The translations under genes were made by a program, and so were the position numbers. A stretch of DNA of 64,000 bases from Parietichytrium sp. I65-24A. Its lineage: Eukaryota; Sar; Bigyra; Thraustochytrida; Thraustochytriidae. Under the pieces are notes generated by a model. The model worked only from the letters and a program-made list of their open reading frames with translations. It did no database searches and was not told the DNA's origin. Below, one piece after another: positions 41,001 to 46,971 of this stretch. The stretch lies in NCBI GenBank assembly GCA_012862575.1, contig BLSF01000044.1, forward strand, positions 1-64,000, read 5' to 3'. Position 1 is the stretch's first letter, and every line of letters begins with the position of its first letter.

Positions 41001-42819
41001 AGTTCGCTATCTCTTGCAGGTGATCTGACGTGGTTGGGGAACTCTGCTCCTCCAGACTTCGCTTTGCGGCATTGTCCGCAAGTTGCTTGCACGAGAGCCG
41101 TATCAAGAGTGCCTCACTCTCCATGATTCCCTCTGTCTGGAGAATGTCCTGTCGCACCATCTCGCATACCTCCTGACGAATTAGCAGGGAGACATGTTTG
41201 GCCTGAAAGTGGTTCAAACCAAGGTTTAGCAACGTGCAGCGAAAACTGGCTTTCAAAAGGTGGAAGAACGAGCCGTCACTGACATCCCTCTGAGTGCGCA
41301 TGTCCATTGTGGCCAAGTCAAATGAGTTGCGATTTGCGTAGAGGGGTTTGGTGTTGAGATACGAAAACAGTGTTTCATACAGCATTTCCGCGGAGTTTTT
41401 GGAGTGCGACCAAATCTTGAGTCGGAATAACAAGAACCAAAACGACGAATCTGTCAGTCGCCAGCTTGGAATGTCTTCGATCGAGAGGCAGAGATTTCGC
41501 TTCATCTTTCCGGTTTCCTCATCGAGTCGGGCATTGTGATAATCGAAACCGTCCCAACGAGCTTTTTTAGCCCGGTTCTCATTAGCGTCCAACTGCTGCT
41601 CTTGCTCTGCCCGTGGGTGACCAACGTTGCACACCGTTAGAGAAAACGTGTTGGCTTGCCTTGTGAGCACAAACATGACCAAGTGGGACTCCACGCTGGA
41701 CGATCGGTTGGGTACTGCCGCGCTGGGGCTGCGAGGCTTTGCGTTCTGACGAGTAGTGTCGGCAGCGCCGGCGTCGGACGCTTTCCGTTTACCGTTTCCT
41801 TCTGCTTCGTCCTCGGAAGAGTCCGAGGAGTCTTCCGCAGGTTCGTCCCCATGAGCAGGTTGCGCAGTCCAACCTCCAGGAAAACAAATCACTTCCCCTT
41901 CGCGCATCCCACGGATTCGTTGCACGAATCCATGCAGAAACCCTTGAAACATGGCAGCACTATCCTGAGCATTAACGGGAAGGTTGCCCGTGACCCAGCT
42001 CGCCACAGAGAAAGCAGCTTTGGCGGCGCGAAGACCCCACTTGTCCCCTAATTTTTTAACCAAACGATCCATTGCTACACTGAAGAACTCCAGGGACATA
42101 CCCAAGGAGCCAAACTCTTCCACGGGGCCGCTTGGCCATGTCCCGCTAATGTATCTATCTGCGCACATACCGTAGTATCCCGGATGCGTCCACACAGGTG
42201 CTTTGTCGAACACGAATTTAGGCGGACCATTTCGAGCCTTTGTGGAAGGCGCTGTGACTGATTTGTGGCTGGGCGCATCCTGGGTTGTGTAAGTCACCGA
42301 AGGTATCGGCGTGGCAGTGGCTTGTATAGAGGTCGTTGCTGCATTCGAAGGCGTAGCGGTTTGCACAGGAGGGGTGCTACTACTTGTATTGGGTATGACC
42401 TTGGTATAATTTTTCGGGAAGATTCCCGTTTTGCCGCGAATCATGCCTGACCACCACTCTGGGTCCGGGGATTGGGTCACCTGCAGGATGTCACCTTTGA
42501 AAACTTGCAGCTCATCGACAGCATTCGGGCTGAAGTCCCAAAGCACTTTGACTGTCAACTTCGAGTCACCCAGGTTGGACGTATCTGTACCCTCTTGACC
42601 GGCGGACGGCGCTGGCGAGCTGGCAGCAACAGCGGCAACTGCTTGGATAACCTCCACGTAATCTCTGGGGAACAGTCCGGAACCAGACCCATCTTCTTTC
42701 TGCCCTGCCCACCAGCCTGAGAGATCATTCGAGTCAGTGACCTCCACAACATCACCTTTGCGGAGACTCAGTTCGTCGCTCTGCTGTGCATCAAAGTTGT
42801 ACAGCGCCCGGGCTCGCAT
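29011..42819 (-). CDS. Giant SH3-SH3-DUF3638/DUF3645 helicase-like-EF-hand-Vps62-like protein
   Basis: One uninterrupted exon of 4602 residues from ATG 42817-42819. Two SH3 domains lie at ~1-58 (ARALYNFDAQQSDELS) and ~88-142 (KVLWDFSPNAVDEL). The N-terminal third is typical of DUF3638 proteins (GEVICFPGGW, SSFWFLLFRLKIW). The core has all parts of an SF2/SecA-like ATPase: Walker A GAGKTT (2688-2693), VQVVPHALLEFSR, CTTPTALKSF, Walker B DEVD (2855-2858), FSGTP (3252-3256) and YAQGAFRMRG (from 3412), corresponding to DUF3638 plus DUF3645. Then come an (EQ)n tract (~3635-3655), three EF-hand loops (near 3783, 4086 and 4119; DIDGDKLLNRAE, DSDRNGQISCSE, DHNRDGTLSLDE), a Vps62/DUF946-like domain (~4280-4400, FYAWKPIPPNPAFVALG) and a Pro-rich SH3-ligand-like tail (~4460-4602). 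DUF3638 proteins have no settled function. A calcium-regulated ATPase scaffold at membranes is an inference. Confidence 0.93.
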   Translation of the reverse strand: MRARALYNFDAQQSDELSLRKGDVVEVTDSNDLSGWWAGQKEDGSGSGLFPRDYVEVIQAVAAVAASSPAPSAGQEGTDTSNLGDSKLTVKVLWDFSPNAVDELQVFKGDILQVTQSPDPEWWSGMIRGKTGIFPKNYTKVIPNTSSSTPPVQTATPSNAATTSIQATATPIPSVTYTTQDAPSHKSVTAPSTKARNGPPKFVFDKAPVWTHPGYYGMCADRYISGTWPSGPVEEFGSLGMSLEFFSVAMDRLVKKLGDKWGLRAAKAAFSVASWVTGNLPVNAQDSAAMFQGFLHGFVQRIRGMREGEVICFPGGWTAQPAHGDEPAEDSSDSSEDEAEGNGKRKASDAGAADTTRQNAKPRSPSAAVPNRSSSVESHLVMFVLTRQANTFSLTVCNVGHPRAEQEQQLDANENRAKKARWDGFDYHNARLDEETGKMKRNLCLSIEDIPSWRLTDSSFWFLLFRLKIWSHSKNSAEMLYETLFSYLNTKPLYANRNSFDLATMDMRTQRDVSDGSFFHLLKASFRCTLLNLGLNHFQAKHVSLLIRQEVCEMVRQDILQTEGIMESEALLIRLSCKQLADNAAKRSLEEQSSPTTSDHLQEIANLINEIDSRVIELQKPLVELRLPPELNLNNGGTVKFGSCIPMFGAFRRDCNVDYLAGESTVPPILRPIVLTEVDRKISDFNDVTTALRHCVNVCTLLDNQRDMIKNTYCIRVALIQHLFTQILPLPLPRNHERRADHCFWFSRPMRYETQADILRLLELIGRHFMSSSLSISNSRSFDAARIITMGCLATIADAVVRVCACDLPSQFSLHYDGQAAGPVHPYAFEIGYFVEESGFLCFNDPYLATARTQILDYFTALQDLVRSDHLLFRFEHSMAFGTAENRLINQLCVQMGFARNEGIEGMAKYLTGEDPGIVDHYPELALFRDTIFLFKALLSPTASSLPELKQWKATDARLYWSLGKRASPDSAGDANQQDNVARAGVTLNVAGFGRRKLECAAYVRTFSFDSQNQKSAIESFLDFIGLGGTNQPRAPPSGANPSNFVGTEIRTEDDVLHVKKLPDFGGRISARDCELLLQYLTAPYLRIPLILQFFADQMRVSALTEPQLQGIVDACLFEPGTWLRSGNFDEPTTVPAATRRHLSTPVGLLFNELQHSPNLVLDAIENLLFYAIELDVGRYSPSSSQVILYVTRLVVRVIQYMTFLIDRYTVEEAVAAGGQVRDEVVSWSGAKSMVRGLFQHGTSQSIPYLRAMKRKLTAKLEGSVYPMLNQWCEVAMKNRESHLACIFHAHMAYLFLGAGSDELNKRSVSAILTSYIFVSVNFRFSVEVDDPVGAKAKSSSRGQEESHFLGISPTDFFSLYEKQRRKILDWLVANSADGDDTMESIVAVISLTAGNKRKNNGHGELEQKARQWRFPDIPGCTGRFMPDTEIKSLARCLDSANDVKDFEEWMRVVTTQSVDTEINIQLGEFTLKKHPMKLLEDRFVTMDDFKQVFGEADLAAGKGYQCAEVKDTQFRSWKRLIGLRHDVMLWTPDFRRDRPNPNRRLYPGGLDATEGWIEKVLGPVHRAKLQHVELFLPQVSCGKQSFATLTGVIKGAAVQQVDGAPLPDSSRFDPDTLLEVVVFQVPPAVHVYQVEEHGRRFYRSLVFSSDVSFCYGDFGTQPDLVWKSSGFMLSVGDVPKKPLKPSPTLIITRNLSTNLGLQEFIPPRFLKGLLPEALLEEYDFWQNVEDKSISGFEKRSIRGDALEHESGGDTSASFGGQAGMEESAKVIKPRSRLHIEIVPDGADDTSGYGNSSAFAIVHRYVSIESGPLAGTEERHTLLNCLHAPNKSPLKQLTSILLRLENLSHVLVWTFSKVTKIDDVTSIDLVELPRVRLSFRLQKEPSQAGIQLKLFCQEHTGLYLSSNRDPMVAKLLQGLPHGVLLENWRGELFILMSASAVPMRPVRPKSILSTEILMDRTNSAWNANLGDVRHYLYPVHLSRSFLFTPTLSSSLYMFLMRLMSRQYDLAFRVADSCVSDTKLSPEEEQIVDVMGTLNSDMHPDAHACRLKLSLATLGCQDIMSVPWDIVQEMSMYAIKHRKISSSCRLSMTDELTLLDEIAMRAPGRSLLRASKRTNGMLLFNRCALLNAMQLTALGQTSKPQSDQVAVLHPERPQPGIVFCQVRDDTALEDRKNASSWRKTLRAFSSLKPMRYERPEGNVTGTPAVYFFQDIVNGGVSVRGGRSRKGFPFLYELMTGTMFVRILEDDNCYNWGCALLHLMTPKKFQKTQTMTSVLRILANNPELVKEMPKYEDDRKNKMTLIFKGQNVIQRLLEKCNSTLRSKSTLIKWPSTSIQFPPWRPGTHVSLPISPNPLRDRAWLAPRVLDLGLSSRSFGALEATGADGVNVGVDASEIRAFTSAPMSTVSLDSWVSESSRSSLGLPNVALGDSKDGVLLNVDQHAAARSHIAVEMLERLRSDARAFEDLTNGASIGRLRNRDQVDQLILKLEQLFERDSKVVASAITCIVDLANWVDIGSKQAYGETGMRKRLGFLLSQYSGSETTIWFELLLGNMMSTLGDYHLTQLNPFLSKETLAEVFELSIGVALRVNRMAQTLRCIACAHEVLQSLRSKAPEQAVSLKSSALVSELTAKRHYVQVEGDKFVLDPRFLVFEFTYSILLRESQVRLVGDFMGSLSRGESRCHQMIMGAGKTTVVGPLLALLLGDGKSLVVQVVPHALLEFSRAVMRDKFSAIIQKPVYTFVFDRFSSVSRSLFRKLLIARKSRAVVCTTPTALKSFFLKSLEAAHILDAAKYRSDYDIENAPSSIKSFFKEAIFRLGGGAAEEQEYIDKDALRLQMQLSTKILDLFREGVLLLDEVDLILHPLRSELNWPIGKKVPLDFTRSHVQGNDGMRWMIPFHLLDAFFFHTSKETTLDFTSSRTAQSILKSIDEVIKSGLELRLMQQTPHLVLLSRSFYSARLKPLLAKWMLLFLSSKGLRGISDEHAIDYMVKGPKHAPESAQIVNTELTDENTKMINLAREWISTFTPFVLAKINRVKYGLLNETDLAKFLALDPKMPKNRKLLAVPFVGKDCPSRASEFSHPDVVVGLAILAYRYEGLRLSDFMWLLRHLRERLEEDVGPYIKREASRIYIRWVALAGGRVRGTKVESHRKRFKMTRSESTSADPAGAEVYTEGILSAMSGEYDDLWPLQLIDLQDPYQIGTLYRLLRFSPHAIMYYLDKFIFPETLQHHGLKISACGQELGGQIMFARRIGFSGTPSDLLPVELGKCHYEKGSDGKMLYHLTNPEVTSVRTVESGWTVENLLKMIAQARPPYHALIDTGALVTGMSNYEVSAFLLNNGLSEELEGVVFLDSQDRKMVLTRSGRVMPLDRSGLDPARRFSFYDQVHTTGMDIKQAISAKAVVTLGKDMTFRDYAQGAFRMRGIGVGQTIEVFVIPEVEMLIKLQVAAGEGQVLHPSHLAQMVSKAEDHVIQGEPVKRLLEDITKWLVINSMRSEKIQFNLLCEQSVRNVYRKRAHQFVLRNQSRVGEKSEAAETQFLEFCVDAFRERVDYSVETTVPRVEPFVEKIGNLVKSHQRLLASDEDQQVANRIQNLVSESESRAKDASRRGALVPTLAGVEGVGNQDEVAKEQVFNAEQVQEQEQEQEQEQEQEQEKEEEKIEQKEDEDFVKKKYSRKDEEPKPWPVSALCAPNPTPLSFFPCSEFAMHRKLTESPVPITFPKSLLISKNHYDPSWSLQTHRRIKNVIMVMEWIPNRAELRESAGVLGLKSHMDETAWSHLAQAFKMFDIDGDKLLNRAELFEAMLALDVVPEALSASVIKASSDFEDITIEEIDNDSDSEEVIPSDMEESKDTDDVSGEDDMLVGTSESVFRKRRAKLEKVLDKELRAALSKLYQREIDPASISGIDVNAFKSLVEKGTFYHLEENRFFVALSLYEAESLRGLMHLRQRQGKELVDGGTASVALHSLFTKSMMESTEGFRGGSEYQLTTSYECLRFVDSEVYFRDRPINMLLRALQVNPPQARQRWFEEVRECRRRNQRPVRETSLQRLFTVEHEYSLLEERATISRVRGLIYQKGMFILDAFRAFDSDRNGQISCSELYGALDWLGLQITPQQIHGIMRNLDHNRDGTLSLDEFRTAFYDKRLEASMSERGLIASHEDFNDIVIEPKPMQELYEAPKDARKETIEQQALNPNVVSRYRFKVKEIHGFEKVWTSRGSMTKMNVSVWAPELDSNLFKQNRLKVCLGHLVHSGFDKPGHKINFFSSSKSDEKRTATKYTLEVRDMDRWGVSGQGEYMIPVLNKLLPHPVRFNQVWSQQHGAPFYAWKPIPPNPAFVALGMLATTTDDPPPTTAIRCVPKHWCTASRVEPTKMWQDAGASGGRPGSIWVVNSLRTLFAKEGHDPPTDLEIWDLNKSVISVSNQDVETIAATKEQHLQARKLSGTQPSSHLPGSGAARMSSAGSVSRSTGTIPAQTISHNASVPPPPPVQPVIQTPPPPPPSQPQTASRPVPQQTFARAPEPTTPPKHRAPPVPSSSVNRTVDSSRPSIPPIPAKPPSLSPKSGGATEGSAEGAAKLHRRASSSSRPPPPPAPPRPAHHPEPKFRDHPLE
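31862..31925. repeat. Hexanucleotide repeat coding for (Glu-Gln)n in the giant protein
   Basis: CTCTTG/CTCCTG-type units on the plus strand, read as alternating Gln-Glu on the minus strand, in frame inside the giant gene just before its EF-hand region. Confidence 0.85.
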
Positions 42820-43054
42820 CGTCGCCAAAGCCCTCCAAAGTTGTTTTCTTCCAATCCCTTGCCCAAGATGGATCTCCAAACGTTACGACTCCAACTCGCA
42901 AAAGACAGCCCTGCAGAACCGACAAACAGCCCTCCGCTGGCAGATCAACAAATCCAACTCAATATCTCCTTGACTGACGAGCTGGCAGAACGGATTCCAC
43001 TCAGCCTCGGAGCTGAAAAGCAACTCAGTAATATTTTCCCTCTCTCTCTCTATC

Positions 43055-43085
<31 letters not shown>

Positions 43086-43326
43086 GTTTGTCTATCTTTT
43101 GTCACTGCCAAACGCTCAGGCGCTCCACTCTGCACCCGGTGCTAAGCTCTACTAACTGCTGCCGCTATAGCTTGCTGAGTTCGCACCATGTGTACTCGGC
43201 GAGTACCTTTTTTCAGTTGTCATACGTATGTATGCCAAGTACCGGTACGCTTTCCACTTTGGATCTTTTCGCTAGGCAATTCCATAGCACCGGACTACTG
43301 CGGGCTTAGCGCATAGTCTGTAGATG

Positions 43327-43327
43327 N
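43327..43327. other. Single-N assembly junction
   Basis: The left flank ends GGGCTTAGCGCATAGTCTG-TAGATG and the right flank starts with the same ~25 bp (one mismatch), which is also how the segment after the N at 45354 begins. Confidence 0.75.
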
Positions 43328-43501
43328 GGGGCTTAGCGCATCGTCTGTAGATGTTTGTGTGAGATAGCTAGCTAGCTACTAATAGCCTAATTTGGCATTG
43401 CGCTTCTTAGAAGGGAGGTAGGGTTAGCGGTAGATAGTGGTAGCATCGAGGTGTTGTTGTGAGACCTGAGAGGACCTGAGAAATTGATCTGTCATTTTCT
43501 G

Positions 43502-43655
43502 TCATGAAACCATGAAACCATGAAACCATGACACCATGAAACCATGAAACCATGAAACAATGAAACAATGAAACAATGAAACCATGAAACCATGAAATCA
43601 TGAAACCATGAAACCATGAAACCATGAAACAATGAAACCATGAAACCATGAAACA
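43502..43655. repeat. 9-bp minisatellite (CCATGAAAC)n, copy 1
   Basis: About 17 units with variants CAATGAAAC and TCATGAAAC. The homologous array at 45530-45690 has a different variant order. Confidence 0.95.
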
Positions 43656-44554
43656 AACGCTCTGTATTCGTTCGTTGTTCAATGATGATTGCTGAAGCTG
43701 CTGAAGCTGTGAATGGTGAGCGAAGTGTGGGTTGGAGCCCGGTTGTCTGTGGTTTCATTTCTGTTTCTGTTCTGCTTTGGCCGGAGATATAAAAGTCGGT
43801 TATCTCTGAAGATGGAAGATGGAGGATGGAGATAAAATTGTTCGAGTTTGTTGCTGGTGAGCCGTGAAACTATCGGATTTGTTGCTGAGTTGTTTGGTCG
43901 ATCTGTGGGGAACGGAACGTTGGTTGGTTGTTTAGTGTGGATTGTATGCGGTTCCGCATTTATTGCGTTTCTGTTTTGCTTTGCTTGGAGGTGTTGATTT
44001 TGGTTGTTGATGGTCCGTGTGACGATCGCTTTTGTCTACTACCGGGCCTCATTGTCGGCGACCGACCTATCTGGTTCAAATTGGCGATCACTCTCGAAGA
44101 AAGAAAAGTGCCTGCTTGCAAAGCTCACTCTCGATCTTGGAAAAAGGGCAGTGTAATTCTACCAGCTTGCGATTTCATTTGAATAACTATCAAATGCACG
44201 CGAATCGCAATTGACAGAACCGTACCAAAAGGCGTCCAAAGATTCGGGACGAATTGGCGCTAGAGCATAAGAGCAAGGCAAGCGAAAGAACAAAAGCATA
44301 TTCTGAATTTTTTTTAATTGGGAGTGAAGAGCACCGAGTAAGACAACTCCTCCTCACCTCGGGTGTGTTCATCTTAAAAAGTAGTTTTTCCAATTCTAAT
44401 CTCTCCCTTCTTGACTTGCCGACGCCGAACGACTGGTGGGGTGTGTATTTTATGTACGTATAAAACTCTGAGCAATATTGCGGGCACCGCGAAGCAGGGC
44501 AGCGCTCCCAGGACACCTTAGATTGCTGCCTCCAACTTTGCGCGCCTTTTGCGC

Positions 44555-44937
44555 TCAATGAAGCCTTCCCTCTGCGCGAAGTCTCTCGTCGCGCTGTGCC
44601 ATGAGATAATCGAACTTGTCCTGAAGAACAGGTCTTTTCTGTGCTCCGCAACCACCATCCCAAGAGAAACGCAAGCATTATGCCCAGCAAATCGCATCAA
44701 TGGCATCACCGAGAAATCGAAACGACACAGACAAGAGAGAAAACAGTCCAAACCAACGTCAGTCAAGCGCCGACCGTGTGCATGCATATACATACATGCA
44801 AATATAGGCATCAAAACCTGTCCAAACTAACTCACCTTTCCAGTCACCAACGTCTCAAACTTTGCGGGCAGGTATCCCATTGCCGCCACGGCGAGAACGA
44901 TCACTCCGCCAGAGGCCATAGATTGCATCCAAACCAT
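44555..44937 (-). CDS. Possible mitochondrial complex I MWFE subunit (NDUFA1-like), two exons, copy 1
   Basis: Exon 1 is 44836-44937 (ATG 44935-44937, 34 codons: MVWMQSMASGGVIVLAVAAM..., ending ETLVTGK) and exon 2 is 44555-44620 (DKFDYLMAQRDERLRAEGRLH, stop). The 215-bp intron has GTGAGT at its start and TTCTTCAG at its end and lies in phase 0. The joined 55-residue product has a Trp-bearing N-terminus, one hydrophobic helix (~9-25), and a polar tail with D-x(2)-D-x-LMAQRDERL that resembles the W-D-x-AMERRD(K/R)(K/R)L end of NDUFA1/MWFE, a single-helix accessory subunit of the inner-membrane complex I. Family members are usually ~65-70 residues, so this is short. Splice sites and reading frame are seen directly; the identity is a similarity judgement. 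Confidence 0.45.
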
Positions 44938-45353
44938 CTTTGCTGTGTAGATTGATCTTGATCCTGATCTTGATCCGTCTTCTTACGCAACCCCAGTATA
45001 AAACCTGCTTCTTCTACCTTGATTCACGTGAAGACGTCTCAACCGCTTTCGCTACGACACGACTCTCCTTTTTACGATGCGCACGAGTATACTCTCTGCA
45101 CACCTCTCCTACTTTCGCTAGAATTTACTCTAAGGGCCGCTCAGGCGCTTCACTGCCACTGCTGGCGCCTGGCAAACGAAGACGTGTGTGTGATGCATAT
45201 ATGGTGAAGTAGTCGTGCATACGAGTCACTAGGGGATCACACGTGACGAGAATCTGGATAAACTGCAGTCATACGCATTTGTTACCAGACCCATGTTCCT
45301 CGCCAACAAAGTCGGAGATAGAGGTCCGGGTCTTGTGTGGTAGCTCCCGGTCG

Positions 45354-45354
45354 N
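45354..45354. other. Single-N assembly junction between the two 2-kb copies
   Basis: The left side ends GTAGCTCCCGGTCG, exactly where copy 2 continues uninterrupted into unique sequence at 47387. The right side begins GGGCTTAGCGCATAG, the same bases that end the sequence left of the N at 43327. Confidence 0.8.
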
Positions 45355-45529
45355 GGGCTTAGCGCATAGTCTGTAGATGTTTGTGTGAGATAGCTAGCTA
45401 GCTACTAATAGCCTAATTTGGCATTGCGCTTCTTAGAAGGGAGGTAGGGTTAGCGGTAGATAGTGGTAGTATCGAGGTGTTGTTATGAAACCTGAGAGGA
45501 CCTGATAAATTGATCTGTCATTTTCTGTC

Positions 45530-45690
45530 ATGAAACCATGAAACCATGAAACAATGAAACCATGAAACCATGAAACAATGAAACCATGAAACCATGAAAC
45601 CATGAAACCATGAAACCATGAAACCATGAAACCATGAAACCATGAAACCATGAAACCATGAAACAATAAAATCATGAAACCATGAAACAA
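45530..45690. repeat. 9-bp minisatellite (CCATGAAAC)n, copy 2
   Basis: About 17-18 units; more uniform CCATGAAAC runs than in copy 1 and a terminal CAATAAAAT variant. Confidence 0.95.
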
Positions 45691-46588
45691 ACGCTCTGTA
45701 TTCGTTCGTTGTTCAATGATGATTGCTGAAGCTGCTGAAGCTGTGAATGGTGAGCGAAGTGTGGATTGGAGCCCGGTTGTCTGTGGTTTCATTTCTGTTT
45801 CTGTTCTGCTTTGGCCGGAGATATAAAAGTCGGTTATCTCTGAAGATGGAAGATGGAGGATGGAGATAAAATTGTTCGAATTTGTTGCTGGTGAGCCGTG
45901 AAACTATCGGATTTGTTGCTGAGTTGTTTGGTCGATCTGTGGGGAACGGAACGTTGGTTGGTTGTTTAGTGTGGATTGTATGCGGTTCCGCATTTATTGC
46001 GTTTCTGTTTTGCTTTGCTTGGAGGTGTTGATTTTGGTTGTTGATGGTCCGTGTGACGATCGCTTTTGTCTACTAGCGGGCCTCATTGTCGGCGACCGAC
46101 CTATCTGGTTCAATTTGGCGATCCCTCTCGAAGAAAGAAAAGTGTCTGCTTGCAAAGCTCACTCTCGATCTTGGAAAAAGGGCAGTGTAATTCTACCAGC
46201 TTGCGATTTCATTTGAATAACTATCAAATGCACGCGAATCGCAATTGACAGAACCGTACCAAAAGGCGTCCAAAGATTCGGGACGAATTGGCGCTAGAGC
46301 ATAAGAGCAAGGCAAGCGAAAGAACAAAAGCATATTCTGAATTTTTTTTAATTGGGAGTGAAGAGCACCGAGTAAGACAACTCCTCCTCACCTCGGGTGT
46401 GTTCATCTTAAAAAGTAGTTTTTCCAATTCTAATCTCTCCCTTCTTGACTTGCCGACGCCGAACGACTGGTGGGGTGTGTATTTTATGTACGTATAAAAC
46501 TCTGAGCAATATTGCGGGCACCGCGAAGCAGGGCAGCGCTCCCAGGACACCTTAGATTGCTGCCTCCAACTTTGCGCGCCCTTTGCGC

Positions 46589-46971
46589 TCAATGAAGCCT
46601 TCCCTCTGCGCGAAGTCTCTCGTCGCGCTGTGCCATGAGATAATCGAACTTGTCCTGAAGAACAGGTCTTTTCTGTGCTCCGCAACCACCATCCCAAGAG
46701 AAACGCAAGCATTATGCCCAGCAAATCGCATCAATGGCATCACCGAGAAATCGAAACGACACAGACAAGAGAGAAAACAGTCCAAACCAACGTCAGTCAA
46801 GCGCCGACCGTGTGCATGCATATACATACATGCAAATATAGGCATCAAAACCTGTCCAAACTAACTCACCTTTCCAGTCACCAACGTCTCAAACTTTGCG
46901 GGCAGGTATCCCATTGCCGCCACGGCGAGAACGATCACTCCGCCAGAGGCCATAGATTGCATCCAAACCAT
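46589..46971 (-). CDS. Possible mitochondrial complex I MWFE subunit (NDUFA1-like), two exons, copy 2
   Basis: Exons 46870-46971 and 46589-46654, intron 46655-46869. The coding sequence, splice sites and 55-residue product are identical to copy 1 at 44555-44937; the nearest difference is one base in the 3' flank. If the duplication is an assembly artefact, only one of the two loci is real, and this copy is the one continuous with unique sequence on its right. Confidence 0.45.

Larger units (their letters stand above)
42820..44554. other. Spacer with (TTTC)n, a single-N junction and the left part of duplicated segment 1
   Basis: A (TTTC)n microsatellite at ~43058-43085, a motif near 43240-43247 (CCGGTACG), an isolated N at 43327 and a 9-bp minisatellite at 43502-43655. 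No gene upstream of the small gene at 44555-44937 is supported. Confidence 0.55.
43328..45353. repeat. 2.0-kb duplicated segment, copy 1
   Basis: Nearly identical to 45355-47386 throughout (a few substitutions, minisatellite changes). It is bounded on both sides by an isolated N, so it behaves as a separate contig inserted into the scaffold. Confidence 0.92.
44938..46588. other. Right part of duplicated segment 1, single N, left part of segment 2
   Basis: Shared with 46972-47386 on the left side: a GATCTTGATCCTGATCTTGATC repeat upstream of the small gene (44954-44976). The N at 45354 joins the end of copy 1 to the start of copy 2. No further gene is seen. Confidence 0.55.

Noticed and set aside
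29135-42755. Many plus- and minus-strand frames inside the giant gene
   Set aside because: All lie opposite or within a single 4602-codon frame with recognised domains and are shadows.
43502-43655. CRISPR-like array
   Set aside because: The unit is 9 bp with no spacers and the DNA is eukaryotic nuclear; it is a minisatellite.
43407-43758. Minus-strand frames rich in a repeated Val-Ser-Trp-Phe-His-Gly-Phe-Met pattern (also at 45433-45792)
   Set aside because: They are only the translation of the 9-bp minisatellite, whose unit length is a multiple of three; composition is absurd for a protein and there is no conserved flank.
44190-44690. 166-codon minus-strand frame in the duplicated segment (also 46224-46724)
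   Set aside because: It overlaps the spliced small gene in another frame; its sequence is Ser/Arg/Leu-rich with no domain, and exon-intron signals fit the small gene better.
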